NCBI RefSeq assembly: GCF_001544875.2
Contig: NZ_FCOA02000025.1
Location: forward strand, 57,952 to 121,951
Direction: 5' to 3'
Source: Caballeronia hypogeia
GTDB taxonomy: Bacteria; Pseudomonadota; Gammaproteobacteria; Burkholderiales; Burkholderiaceae
Length of the DNA: 64,000 nt
Part shown: positions 8,135-16,735 of the stretch, one piece after another
How the letters are laid out: every line of letters starts with the position of its first letter
How positions within the stretch are numbered: the stretch's first letter is position 1
Translations under genes and position numbers: made by a program
Notes under the pieces: model-generated
The model's database searches: none
What the model was told of the DNA's origin: nothing
What the model saw: the letters and a program-made list of their open reading frames with translations, nothing else

Positions 8135-8803
8135 ATGGCAGTTGCCAAGAAAAAACCCGCCGCCAAGAAGGCTGCAGCAAAGAAAGTCACCGCCAAGAAG
8201 GCCGCTCCGGCGAAGAAGGTTGCCGCCAAGAAGGTCGCTGTGAAGAAGGTTGCAGCGAAGAAAGTAGCGGCGAAGAAGGTCGCGGCGAAGAAGGTTGCAG
8301 CGAAGAAGGTCGCAGCGAAGAAAGTGGCAACCAGGAAGGTCGCAGCAAAGAAAGTAGCGGCGAAGAAGGTTGCAGCGAAGAAGGTCGCGGCCAAGAAGGC
8401 GCCCGCGAAGAAAGCCGCAGCGAAGAAAGTCGCGGCCAAGAAAGTAGCCGCGAAGAAGGTCGCAGCCAAGAAGGCGCCTGCGAAGAAGGCCGCTGCGAAG
8501 AAGGCGCCCGCGAAGAAGGCTGCGGCGAAGAAGGCCGCCGCGAAAAAGGCTCCCGCGAAAAAGGCTGCGGCGAAAACCGCCGCCGCTGCGCCTGCTCCTG
8601 CCGCGAAAAAGGCCCCCGCGAAAAAGGCTCCGGCCAAGAAGGCTCCGGCCAAGAAGGCCGCTGCTGCGAAGAAGACCACGGCTGCCGCTCCTGCAACGAC
8701 GGCAACGACCGTATCGGCGCCTGCTCCGGCTCCGGCCGCTGCGGTCAAGACGGCGTTGAATCCGGCAGCTGCATGGCCGTTCCCGACCGGCAGCCGTCCG
8801 TAA
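8135..8803 (+). CDS. Histone H1-like DNA-binding protein with Ala/Lys repeats
   Basis: A 222-aa, extremely basic protein made almost entirely of AAKK-V/A/P repeats (residues about 3-190), ending in an alanine/proline tail AAAWPFPTGSRP. Such proteins resemble the C-terminal domain of eukaryotic histone H1 and Bordetella BpH1; they bind and compact DNA in beta-proteobacteria. AAGGAG lies a few bases before the ATG. Bases 8150-8660 form an imperfect tandem repeat of GCGAAGAAGGTC-like units, so repeat number may vary between strains. It has no recognised globular domain, so the name rests on composition. Confidence 0.88.
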   Translation: MAVAKKKPAAKKAAAKKVTAKKAAPAKKVAAKKVAVKKVAAKKVAAKKVAAKKVAAKKVAAKKVATRKVAAKKVAAKKVAAKKVAAKKAPAKKAAAKKVAAKKVAAKKVAAKKAPAKKAAAKKAPAKKAAAKKAAAKKAPAKKAAAKTAAAAPAPAAKKAPAKKAPAKKAPAKKAAAAKKTTAAAPATTATTVSAPAPAPAAAVKTALNPAAAWPFPTGSRP

Positions 8804-8874
8804 GCACTCGCGGTACGCATCACCCAGGCACAGCGTGCTGTGTCATGAGTCCGGGTAGGCCTACCCGGCCTGAA

Positions 8875-8907
8875 CCCGTCGCCGGCGCAACCCGGCGGCG
8901 GGTTTTT
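8875..8907 (+). terminator. Rho-independent terminator of the H1-like gene
   Basis: CCCGTCGCCGG (8875-8885) pairs with CCGGCGGCGGG (8892-8902) with one wobble, around a short loop, followed by TTTTT. It is the only strong terminator between this gene and the convergent lipoprotein gene. Confidence 0.8.
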
Positions 8908-9060
8908 CGTTTCGGCGAACGAACTTCGAATCCGGTCACGCCGTGAATGCGCGTGCCAAAGCAAAAGCGCATGTATCTTTCGATGCATGCGCTTTTGCCG
9001 GAACCGGACGCTCACTTTGAAACGCTGCGTCTAATCCTCGGTTGAATGGACCAGTGCAGA

Positions 9061-9540
9061 TCAGTGCGTGACGCGCGTGACGCCACCGCTCGACAGCAGA
9101 CGCACCCGCTCGCCCGCCTGGAACACTTCACCGTTCGCGGTCTGGGTGATCGCGCGCAGATCGCCGTTGTCGAGGCGCACCGTGATTTCCAGACCGTTCT
9201 TCATCGCGACGCTGTTCTCCACGGCGTTGCCCGCCACCGCACCCGCCAGGCCGCCAATGATGCCCGCGATGATCGAGCCGTTGCCACCGCCGATCGCGCT
9301 TGCCGCCGCGACGCCGCCCAGCGCGCCACCGCCGATGGTGCCGAGACCCGTTGGCTGGCCGTTGTTCGAGCTGATCTTCACGCCGCGCACGCTCTCGACG
9401 GTCGCCATGCGCACCGTTTCTTCGCGCTGCGCCTGCGACGCCGTGTAGACGTCCGAAGAGCTGCTGTTGTAGGCGCATCCAGTCAGCGCCACCGAGCCGA
9501 CGAGCGCCATTGCCAGCGCGATACGACTAACCGTTTTCAT
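9061..9540 (-). CDS. Glycine-zipper outer-membrane lipoprotein (SlyB-like)
   Basis: A 159-aa lipoprotein. The ATG at 9540 begins a type II signal (MKTVSRIALAM) with the lipobox VALTGC, lipidated Cys22. Residues about 75-115 are a glycine-zipper 2TM segment (GTIGGGALGGVAAASAIGGG and IIAGIIGGLAGAVAG), typical of SlyB/Pal-associated lipoproteins thought to stabilise the outer membrane. The C-terminus is a small beta domain (EITVRLDNGDLRAITQ). An in-frame upstream start would add 12 residues before the signal peptide and is less likely. It lies 13 bases after the PfkB kinase gene and may be cotranscribed with it. Confidence 0.85.
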   Translation of the reverse strand: MKTVSRIALAMALVGSVALTGCAYNSSSSDVYTASQAQREETVRMATVESVRGVKISSNNGQPTGLGTIGGGALGGVAAASAIGGGNGSIIAGIIGGLAGAVAGNAVENSVAMKNGLEITVRLDNGDLRAITQTANGEVFQAGERVRLLSSGGVTRVTH

Positions 9541-9553
9541 TCCTTTACTCCAC

Positions 9554-10495
9554 TCATTCGAACAGGCTGCTTCCAAATGTCTGCCTGAAACGTTCTTCGA
9601 TTTCGGCGCGCGTCGGCGCGTAGGTTTGCGGCCCCTGATGCTCGATTTTCAGCGACCCCATCAGACTCGCGAGACGACCCGTTTTCTCCCAGCCAAGCTT
9701 GTTTTCGATGCCGTACAGCAGGCCGCCGCGGAATGCGTCGCCGCAACCGGTAGGATCGATTACCTGACGCGCCTGCACGACGGGAATTTCCAGCATGCCA
9801 CCTTCGTGATAGATCTGCGCGCCGTGTTCGCCGCGGGTGATCACGAGGGCATCGACGCGGCTCTTGATCTCTTCGATCGACCAGCCGGTCTTGTTGCTCA
9901 ACAACTTGGCTTCGTAATCGTTGACCGCCACGTAGGTGGCGAGTTCAATCATGCGACGAAGTTCCACACCTTCGAGAATCGGCAGACCCTGGCCCGGATC
10001 GAACACGAACGGCACGCCCGCGCGCGCGAATCCTTCGGCGTGCTCGCGCATGCCCTGAGCACCATCCGGCGCGACGATGCCGAGCGAAATACCGCGCGCT
10101 TCCTCGGTGCGGTTCTGGTGCGAATCCATCATCGCGCCGGGGTGGAACGCGGTGATCTGGTTGTTCGCGAGATCGGTCGTGATGAAGCATTGCGCCGAGT
10201 GCTGGTCGGGCAGCACGCGCACGTATTCCTTCGACAAGCCGAGCGCGTCGAGCCGGTCGATGTACAACTGCGCGTCCGCCTCGCCGAGCGTCGCCATGAT
10301 CTTCGCCTCGCCGCCGAGCAGCTTCAGCGCATAAGCGATGTTGCCCGCGCAGCCGCCGAAGTTGCGTCGCATCGTCGGCACCAGGAAGCTGATGTTCAGC
10401 ATGTGCACCTGGTCCGGCAGGATATGGTCGCCGAAGCGGCCCTGGAAGGTCATGATGTTGTCGTAGGCGAGCGAGCCGCAGATGAGCGTAGCCAA
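9554..10495 (-). CDS. PfkB-family carbohydrate/nucleoside kinase (adenosine kinase-like)
   Basis: A 313-aa cytoplasmic ribokinase-fold kinase. The N-terminal MATLICGSLAYDNIM strand, the NFGGCAGNIAYALKLLGG substrate-binding segment and the C-terminal DPTGCGDAFRGGLLYG signature 2, with the catalytic aspartate and anion hole, are all intact. Relatives in Burkholderia are named adenosine kinase or sugar kinase; the substrate is not settled by sequence. The start is a TTG at 10495, supported by AAAGGACG about 8 bases upstream; no better ATG exists. It is downstream of tpx on the same strand. Confidence 0.85.
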   Translation of the reverse strand: MATLICGSLAYDNIMTFQGRFGDHILPDQVHMLNISFLVPTMRRNFGGCAGNIAYALKLLGGEAKIMATLGEADAQLYIDRLDALGLSKEYVRVLPDQHSAQCFITTDLANNQITAFHPGAMMDSHQNRTEEARGISLGIVAPDGAQGMREHAEGFARAGVPFVFDPGQGLPILEGVELRRMIELATYVAVNDYEAKLLSNKTGWSIEEIKSRVDALVITRGEHGAQIYHEGGMLEIPVVQARQVIDPTGCGDAFRGGLLYGIENKLGWEKTGRLASLMGSLKIEHQGPQTYAPTRAEIEERFRQTFGSSLFE

Positions 10496-10626
10496 GGCGA
10501 ACGTCCTTTACGTGGGAATTCGGTGGGAATCCGGAATGAGAGAAGTCGCATACGGCGCGCGGCGAGCGTCTCACGGCGCCTCGTATGCGCGGACCGTTCT
10601 CGCGAAAGAGCGGTCCGCCAGGGAGG

Positions 10627-11127
10627 TTACTTCAGTGCGGCGAGGGCTGCGTCGTAGTTCGGTTCCTGCTTGATTTCGGACACCAGTTCCGAATGCAGAA
10701 CCTTGTTGTTCTCGTCCAGCACGACAACGGCGCGCGCCGTCAGGCCGCGCAGCGGGCCGCTCGTGATGTCGACGCCATACGCTTGCGCGAATTCATGGCC
10801 GCGGAACGTGGAGGCCGAGGTCACGTTCTCGATGCCTTCGGTCGAGCAGAAACGCTTCATCGCGAAAGGCAGGTCGCCCGAGACGACGACGACCACGGTG
10901 TTGTCCAGCTTGCCGGCGGCTTCGTTGAACTTGCGCGTGGAAGTGGCGCAGGTCGGCGTGTCGAGGCTCGGGACGATGTTCAGCACCTTGCGCTTGCCGG
11001 CGAAGCTCGCCAGCTTGACGTCGCCGAGATCCGTGCCGACGAGCGTGAATTCCGGTGCCTGTTGTCCGGCGGCCGGGAACGTGCCGCTGACGTCGATGGG
11101 ATTGCCGCCGAGGGTAACTTGACTCAT
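10627..11127 (-). CDS. tpx: Thiol peroxidase Tpx
   Basis: An atypical two-cysteine peroxiredoxin that reduces hydroperoxides with thioredoxin. The 166-aa length is standard. The peroxidatic Cys60 lies in NIVPSLDTPTC and the resolving Cys94 in MKRFCSTEG; the TSTRKFN motif and the GPLRGLTARAVVVLDE segment are also typical. GGAG precedes the ATG. It is separated from the upstream DUF3426 gene by 128 bases and from the downstream kinase gene by 131 bases, so it may have its own promoter. Confidence 0.95.
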   Translation of the reverse strand: MSQVTLGGNPIDVSGTFPAAGQQAPEFTLVGTDLGDVKLASFAGKRKVLNIVPSLDTPTCATSTRKFNEAAGKLDNTVVVVVSGDLPFAMKRFCSTEGIENVTSASTFRGHEFAQAYGVDITSGPLRGLTARAVVVLDENNKVLHSELVSEIKQEPNYDAALAALK

Positions 11128-11255
11128 GTTGCGCTCCAGAGAATTGTCAGATGCTGACGGGAAAATCGCGCGAGCCCGAACCGGGAGGCCGGGACGCGCG
11201 TCGTGTGGAACCGGGTCGAAGCGTTTCTACCTTGAAGCACGACGCGCGAGTCGCG

Positions 11256-12653
11256 TCACGGATAGAACACCTGAACCCGGTAATTCGCGGCGACCGCATC
11301 GCCCGTATCCAGCCGGACGACGACCGGTTGCGCGCTTTGCGGCGGAAGGCCGATGGCGAATATCGTACCCGGTCGCGCGTAATCCTGCGGCCAAAGCACG
11401 CGGCGAATCGCGACATTGTTCTTGTCGTCGAGCAGCGTGAGTTCCAGCGCCGGATAAGCCAGCGCGACATCCATCCGGTTGCGCAGCGACAGCTTCAGTT
11501 CGAGCTTGTGCGGGCCGTCCACCTGACGCAGGCCGGAACTCTCGATCTGCAATCCGTCGATGTCGCGCGGCGGCGAGACGGTGCAGCCGAGCGCGTCGCA
11601 CACCTGCGAATAAAGCGCGTGCGAGCCCGGAACATTGACCATCACGGTTTCGCGCTGCCACCACGCGAGTTGAGCGACCAGCAGCAAAACCAGCAGCACC
11701 GCGATGACGCCGCCCGCGATCCGCCAGCCCGTTTTCGGACGCGCGGGGGCGTGCGCTTCCCGTGATTCGCGCGCTTCGTGTGGTTCACGCGGCTCGCGTA
11801 TCGCCGGAAACGCTTCGTTCGCGCTCCTCGGATGCGCCGCGCCGCCGTGCGCCCTGGCGCCGAATCCGGGCTCGTCGTCTTCGCGCCACGTGGAGGCGGC
11901 GGCCGGCGGAGGCGCGGGGCGCACGGGCGGCGGTGCGTCGGCGGGCGCGTGCACAGGGCCGATGAACGGCTCGGCGCGATCGTCCAACGGCGCGACGAAC
12001 GGCGGTGTCGTGGGCATGACGGGTGCATTCGTTTGCGCCCGGGCGTGTGTCGGGCTCGCGCCGTCGGCCGAGGGCGCGCCCACGCGGATGAACTGCTTCA
12101 TGCGAGGCGGTTCGGGTGGCAGCGCGGAAGACTCGTTCGCGGCGCCGCCCTGATCGGCAGGCGCCGGCCCCTGACGCGCGCTCGTTGCGTGCGTCGGCGC
12201 GGGTGGTTTCGCGAATGCCGCCGGGTCGGCGTAGACGGTCGGATCGTTGGCTTCTTCGGGCTGCGCGGTGATGAGCGGAGGCGGCGGGGGCGCGGGCGTT
12301 TCCGCGCGCCGCGCCGGGGCCGTTCTCGCGTCGGGCGCGCCGAGATCGAGCGTGCGAGGTGCGAAGGGCTTCGGCTTTAGCGGCGGCTCGGGCAGCGCCG
12401 TCGCGCGCGCGGGCACATCGGCGGCGGCCGGGGCACGATTGGACGGACCGACGGCGGCATCGTCGTCGATGAGCGCCGCGTGCTGGGCGACATCTGACGC
12501 GGCGTTGTCATCGGGAAGCTCGAAGCGATGATGCTCGGCGTCGAACACTTCCTGACAATGCCCGCAGCGCACGCGGCCGTCATGCGGCGCGATCAGATGC
12601 GGGTCGAGTTTGAATACGGTTTCGCAGTGAGGGCAGCGGGTTGCCAGCGCCAT
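11256..12653 (-). CDS. Zinc-ribbon, single-pass membrane protein with DUF3426 domain
   Basis: A 465-aa protein with an N-terminal MJ0042-type zinc ribbon (Cys7, Cys10, Cys30, Cys33). A long low-complexity Pro/Ala-rich linker follows (about residues 60-310). Next comes one transmembrane helix (WRIAGGVIAVLLVLLLVAQL, about 315-335) and a C-terminal DUF3426 domain (about 340-465). Its function is unknown; the arrangement suggests a cytoplasmic zinc module tethered to a periplasmic domain. It follows prmA by 49 bases on the same strand and is probably the last gene of the accBC-prmA unit. Confidence 0.88.
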   Translation of the reverse strand: MALATRCPHCETVFKLDPHLIAPHDGRVRCGHCQEVFDAEHHRFELPDDNAASDVAQHAALIDDDAAVGPSNRAPAAADVPARATALPEPPLKPKPFAPRTLDLGAPDARTAPARRAETPAPPPPPLITAQPEEANDPTVYADPAAFAKPPAPTHATSARQGPAPADQGGAANESSALPPEPPRMKQFIRVGAPSADGASPTHARAQTNAPVMPTTPPFVAPLDDRAEPFIGPVHAPADAPPPVRPAPPPAAASTWREDDEPGFGARAHGGAAHPRSANEAFPAIREPREPHEARESREAHAPARPKTGWRIAGGVIAVLLVLLLVAQLAWWQRETVMVNVPGSHALYSQVCDALGCTVSPPRDIDGLQIESSGLRQVDGPHKLELKLSLRNRMDVALAYPALELTLLDDKNNVAIRRVLWPQDYARPGTIFAIGLPPQSAQPVVVRLDTGDAVAANYRVQVFYP

Positions 12654-12702
12654 ATAAGAATTGCCGTGGCCTGACGGCCGGGTCGTGGACGATCAGACTA
12701 TT

Positions 12703-13605
12703 TTAGTTGTTTTCGCGCCGCGTTCCGGCGAGGCACACCCAACCTTCGTGCTCGCGCCAGACGCCGATGTCGATCCACTTCGCATAAGCCGCCGCGACTT
12801 CATCGGCCTGTCGCGCCAGCACGCCCGACAGAGCGATCTTGCCGCCGGGCTTCACCTTCGATGCGAGCATCGACGCCATCAGCTTGAGCGGATTCGAGAG
12901 AATGTTCGCGACGACGATATCGAACTCGCCGGCGGGACACTCGTCGGGCAGGCCGTAGGTGACCTGCGCGTGATTGCGTTCGCTGTTCTGACGCGCCGAT
13001 TCGACCGCCTGCGGGTCGATGTCGATGCCGGTTACCGGATTCGCGCCGCACTTGGCGGCGAGGATCGCGAGAATGCCGGAGCCGCAGCCGTAGTCCAGCA
13101 GCGACTCTCCCGGCTTCACCGACTGCTCCAGCCACTCCATGCACAGTCGCGTCGTCGGATGGCTGCCGGTGCCGAACGCGAGACCCGGATCGAGTTCGAG
13201 CACGAGTGCGTCGGGATCGGGCGCGTCGTGCCACGAGGGCACGACCCAGATGCGCTCGCCGATGGCAATCGGATCGAACTGAGCCTGAGTCAGGCGCACC
13301 CAATCCTGCTCCTCGACTTCGCGCACGCTGAAATCGGGTGCGTGCTGCAGGCCGATTTCGTTGGCGGCCGCCGTCAGCAGCACGGCCGGATCGGCGTCTT
13401 CGGCCAGCAACGCGACCACGCGCGAACGGTTCCACGCGCTTTTCTCGGGCACGAGACCCGGCTCGCCGAAGAGCGGCTGCTCGTCGGGCGTGTCGGCGTC
13501 CGCGTCCTCGACGGACACCGACAGTGCGCCGACATCGAGCAGCGCGTCCGACAGCGCTTCAGCGTGCTCGCGATCCAGTTCGGCGATCAGTTCCCGGTAA
13601 CTCAT
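12703..13605 (-). CDS. prmA: Ribosomal protein L11 methyltransferase
   Basis: A class I SAM-dependent methyltransferase that trimethylates ribosomal protein L11. The 300-aa protein has the usual N-terminal substrate-recognition domain (about 1-125), then the PGLAFGTGSHPTT motif and the SAM-binding core LLDYGCGSGILAILAAKCGA. The NILSNPL catalytic-loop motif follows. GAGAGA lies before the ATG. The start is 22 bases past the accC stop, so translation is probably coupled within the acc unit. Linkage of prmA to accBC is widespread in proteobacteria. Confidence 0.96.
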   Translation of the reverse strand: MSYRELIAELDREHAEALSDALLDVGALSVSVEDADADTPDEQPLFGEPGLVPEKSAWNRSRVVALLAEDADPAVLLTAAANEIGLQHAPDFSVREVEEQDWVRLTQAQFDPIAIGERIWVVPSWHDAPDPDALVLELDPGLAFGTGSHPTTRLCMEWLEQSVKPGESLLDYGCGSGILAILAAKCGANPVTGIDIDPQAVESARQNSERNHAQVTYGLPDECPAGEFDIVVANILSNPLKLMASMLASKVKPGGKIALSGVLARQADEVAAAYAKWIDIGVWREHEGWVCLAGTRRENN

Positions 13606-13627
13606 GCTCGTGTCTCTCTTGCGATGC

Positions 13628-14995
13628 TCAGGACTCTTCGGCGACCGCCGCCTTACGCGCGGCCAGCTTGTTCTCGAGATAGTGGATGCTCGTGCCGCCT
13701 TCGACGAACGCCGCGTCGATCATCATCTCGCGATGCAGCGGGATGTTCGTCTGGATGCCTTCCACGACCATTTCCGACAGCGCGATGCGCATGCGGTTGA
13801 TGGCCTGCTCGCGCGTCGCGCCGTAGGCGATCAGCTTGCCGATCATCGAGTCGTAGTTCGGCGGGACGAAGTAGTTGGCGTACGCGTGCGAATCGACGCG
13901 AATGCCCGGGCCGCCCGCCGTGTGCCACGACGTGATGCGTCCCGGCGAAGGCGTGAACTTGAACGGGTCTTCCGCGTTGATGCGGCATTCGATCGCGTGG
14001 CCCTTGAACTCGATGTCCTTCTGGCGGATCGAGAGCTTCTCGCCAGCGGCGATGCGAATCTGTTCCTGCACGATGTCGACGCCCGTGATGAGTTCCGTCA
14101 CCGGGTGCTCGACCTGCACGCGCGTGTTCATCTCGATGAAGTAGAACTCGTTGTTCTCGTACAGGAATTCGAACGTGCCCGCGCCGAGGTAACCCATCTT
14201 CTTGCAGGCGTCGGCGCAGCGGTCGCCGATGCGCTCGATCAGACGGCGCGCGATGCCCGGCGCCGGCGCTTCCTCGATCACCTTCTGGTGGCGGCGCTGC
14301 ATCGAGCAATCGCGCTCGCCGAGCCAGATGGCGTTACGGAACGAATCCGACAGCACCTGAATCTCGATGTGACGCGGATTCTCGAGGAACTTCTCCATGT
14401 ACACCTGCGGATTGCCGAACGCGCGGCCCGCTTCTTCACGCGTCATGTTGACCGCGTTGACCAGCGCAGCTTCCGTATGCACCACCCGCATGCCACGTCC
14501 GCCGCCGCCGCCCGCCGCCTTGATGATGACGGGGTAGCCGATCGTGCGCGCAATCTTCACGATCTCGCGCGGATCGTCGGGCAACGCGCCTTCCGAACCC
14601 GGCACGCAGGGCACACCGGTCTTGATCATCGTCTGCTTGGCGGTGACCTTGTCGCCCATCAGACGGATGGTCTCGGGACGCGGGCCGATGAAAGTGAAGC
14701 CCGATTGCTCGACGCGCTCGGCGAAGTCGGCGTTCTCCGAAAGGAAGCCGTAGCCGGGGTGGATCGCTTCGGCGTCCGTGACCTCGGCGGCGCTGATGAG
14801 CGCCGGCATGTTCAGATAGGACAGATTCGAAGGCGCCGGTCCGATACACACGGCCTCATCGGCGAGCTTGACGTACTTCGCTTCCTTGTCGGCTTCGGAA
14901 TAGACGACAACGGTTTTGACGCCCAGCTCGCGGCACGCGCGCTGGATGCGAAGCGCGATTTCGCCGCGGTTCGCAATGAGAATTTTTTCAAACAT
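13628..14995 (-). CDS. accC: Acetyl-CoA carboxylase, biotin carboxylase subunit
   Basis: Carboxylates biotin on AccB with ATP and bicarbonate, the first step of fatty-acid synthesis. The 455-aa protein starts MFEKILIANRGEIALRI; an upstream in-frame start exists (15010), but this is the canonical N-terminus. The ATP-grasp fold shows KAAGGGGGRGMRV (glycine-rich loop, about 159-171), the metal/ATP motif EMNTRVQVEHPVTE, and a C-terminal domain ending at NKLAARKAAVAEES. It lies 154 bases after accB on the same strand, a longer gap than usual. Confidence 0.97.
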   Translation of the reverse strand: MFEKILIANRGEIALRIQRACRELGVKTVVVYSEADKEAKYVKLADEAVCIGPAPSNLSYLNMPALISAAEVTDAEAIHPGYGFLSENADFAERVEQSGFTFIGPRPETIRLMGDKVTAKQTMIKTGVPCVPGSEGALPDDPREIVKIARTIGYPVIIKAAGGGGGRGMRVVHTEAALVNAVNMTREEAGRAFGNPQVYMEKFLENPRHIEIQVLSDSFRNAIWLGERDCSMQRRHQKVIEEAPAPGIARRLIERIGDRCADACKKMGYLGAGTFEFLYENNEFYFIEMNTRVQVEHPVTELITGVDIVQEQIRIAAGEKLSIRQKDIEFKGHAIECRINAEDPFKFTPSPGRITSWHTAGGPGIRVDSHAYANYFVPPNYDSMIGKLIAYGATREQAINRMRIALSEMVVEGIQTNIPLHREMMIDAAFVEGGTSIHYLENKLAARKAAVAEES

Positions 14996-15149
14996 AGTGG
15001 GTCGGCTCATCAACGGGCTCGCGCGAGCGGCCCTCGGGGATCCAAACGGCGACGTGCTTCTCGGCGGATCGGATGCCGCACGAAGCGCGCCGGCGCGGTG
15101 TAGCCGGCGGCGGTTGCGAGGCGCATCCGCGGCACGGCCCGATGCGCCT

Positions 15150-15620
15150 TTAGTCGCCGATCACGAAGAGCGGCTGGCCGTACTCGACCGCCTGGCCGTT
15201 CTCGACGAGGATTTCCTTCACGACGCCGGCCTTGTCCGATTCGATCTCGTTCAGGAGCTTCATCGCCTCGATGATGCACAGCGTCTGGCCTTCCTTCACG
15301 GTATCGCCGACTTGCACGAACGGGTCAGCACCGGGCGACGGCGCGCGGTAGAACGAGCCGACCATCGGCGAGGTCACGACATGACCTTGCTGCGCGGCGG
15401 CAGCAGGCGCTGCGGTGGCCGGCGCGCCGATTTCGCCGGCTCCGGAGAACTGCGGCGCGGCCGGAACCTGCTGCTGCGGCGCGTATTGCGGAGCCGGCAT
15501 GAAGACCGGCGCGGCGTTCTTGACGATGCGAACCTTGCCTTCGCCTTCCGTCACTTCCAGCTCCGAGATGCCGGATTCCGAGACGAGGTCGATCAGCGTT
15601 TTCAGTTTACGAAGGTCCAT
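15150..15620 (-). CDS. accB: Acetyl-CoA carboxylase, biotin carboxyl carrier protein
   Basis: Carries the biotin that shuttles carboxyl groups between AccC and the carboxyltransferase. The 156-aa protein has an N-terminal segment (MDLRKLKTLIDLVSESGISELEV), a Pro/Ala/Gln-rich flexible linker (about 37-80) and the C-terminal biotinyl domain with EAMKLLNEI, biotinylated Lys121. AAAGGGGA lies about 8 bases before the ATG, which decides the start against longer open frames. The promoter is probably in the AT-rich stretch 16010-16150. Confidence 0.97.
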   Translation of the reverse strand: MDLRKLKTLIDLVSESGISELEVTEGEGKVRIVKNAAPVFMPAPQYAPQQQVPAAPQFSGAGEIGAPATAAPAAAAQQGHVVTSPMVGSFYRAPSPGADPFVQVGDTVKEGQTLCIIEAMKLLNEIESDKAGVVKEILVENGQAVEYGQPLFVIGD

Positions 15621-15693
15621 CGAAAAATCCCCTTTCAATACTTGGAGACCGGGCTGCCCGGTGCTTGACTTGATTTGTGGGTGTTCTGACTGC

Positions 15694-15963
15694 TCAGCCG
15701 CGAGCCGGCGCGGCCAGCCGTCCGACGCGCGCACACACGGTACGCGCGTCAGCGCCCGTGCATGCGCCGACGGCAACAACGGCGGCAGAATCGGTCGGCA
15801 CGCAGATGGCGTTCACATGGAACGCACCGGCGTGGTCGCTTTGAAGCGCGCGCCCGAATGGCATGCGCATGACAGTTTCGGACGCCACACCGCGGCCGGC
15901 GCCGCTTTCACGGGTGCCGGACTCGACGGCGAGGTAGCCTCGTGGCGTCTGCGGAATTGTCAT
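15694..15963 (-). CDS. Hypothetical 89-aa protein (doubtful)
   Basis: An open frame of 89 codons lies between the tlpA and accB genes with a moderately high GC third-position bias, as real genes here have. No family is recognised and no clear ribosome binding site precedes the ATG. It occupies the place where related beta-proteobacteria usually carry aroQ, but the sequence shows no dehydroquinase motif. It could be leader RNA of accB, or a gene remnant, instead of a coding sequence. Confidence 0.3.
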   Translation of the reverse strand: MTIPQTPRGYLAVESGTRESGAGRGVASETVMRMPFGRALQSDHAGAFHVNAICVPTDSAAVVAVGACTGADARTVCARVGRLAAPARG

Positions 15964-15969
15964 AGTCGC

Positions 15970-16165
15970 TTCGGGTTGTGCGGAATTCGGCGCACTTTAG
16001 CGCCGTTTAGAGAATTTTGTCTAGTTTTACCGTGACGTCCAGCTTGCGACGGCGGGACAAATTACCGCTCGCATCCAACCGAAATTACGATTTTGCCGTA
16101 AATTCGGCGTAATGACGTTCAATTAGCAGCTTAAATGCTGTAAATCGCGGATAGCCTACAGCGAA
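15970..16165 (-). promoter_or_regulatory. AT-rich spacer, probable accBC promoter region
   Basis: This stretch is distinctly richer in A and T than its surroundings and carries no gene. It is the only such segment upstream of accB on the minus strand, so the accBC promoter most likely lies here, with a leader of 350 bases or more. No unambiguous -35/-10 pair was identified. Confidence 0.35.
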
Positions 16166-16168
16166 TTC

Positions 16169-16717
16169 TTACAGACTGTCGAGCGTATGTTTCAGTTCTT
16201 TGGCGTCGACTTCGCCTAATTTTGTCGAGCGAATCTGGCCTTTTGCGTCGATCACGACGGTAAATGGCAGGCCGCCCGCATTATTCCCGAAGCTGCGCGC
16301 AAGATCCGCGCCGCCGAAACCGGTGATGTAGACGGGATAGTCGACCTTCACTTTCTGTAGAAAATCGTTGACGTTCTTTTCGCTGTCCACGCCCAGCCCG
16401 ATGAACGTGATGCCCTTGCTCGCATATTCGCGATGGATGGCTGAGAGTTCCGGCATTTCCTTCACGCACGGTCCGCACCACGACGCCCAGAAGTTCACCA
16501 CGACCGGTTTCCCCTTGAACGCGGCGAGCGGCTGGGACGTGCCCGCGGCGCCGGGCGGCGTGGCTTTCCAGAGCTGATCGACGGCATTGCCGGAACTGGC
16601 GCCCGCCTGGGTGGCCGCCGCGGTGTCGCCGCCGGTGAAGACATGGCCTGCGTAGAAGCCGCCGGCCGTCGCGGCGAGCGCGACCGCGAGAGCCGCGAAA
16701 ATGCGTGTGGTGTTCAT
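16169..16717 (-). CDS. TlpA/ResA-type periplasmic thioredoxin
   Basis: A 182-aa thioredoxin-fold protein that probably reduces disulfides outside the cytoplasm, for example in cytochrome c maturation. The N-terminus is a hydrophobic signal/anchor (about residues 4-28). The TlpA core includes VVVNFWASWCGPC with Cys81 and Cys84, the GLGVDSEKNVNDF segment and the cis-proline motif GLPFTVVID. It starts 18 bases after the upstream unrecognised gene, so the two are likely cotranscribed. Confidence 0.9.
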   Translation of the reverse strand: MNTTRIFAALAVALAATAGGFYAGHVFTGGDTAAATQAGASSGNAVDQLWKATPPGAAGTSQPLAAFKGKPVVVNFWASWCGPCVKEMPELSAIHREYASKGITFIGLGVDSEKNVNDFLQKVKVDYPVYITGFGGADLARSFGNNAGGLPFTVVIDAKGQIRSTKLGEVDAKELKHTLDSL

Positions 16718-16735
16718 GAGTGTCTAAAAGATGGA

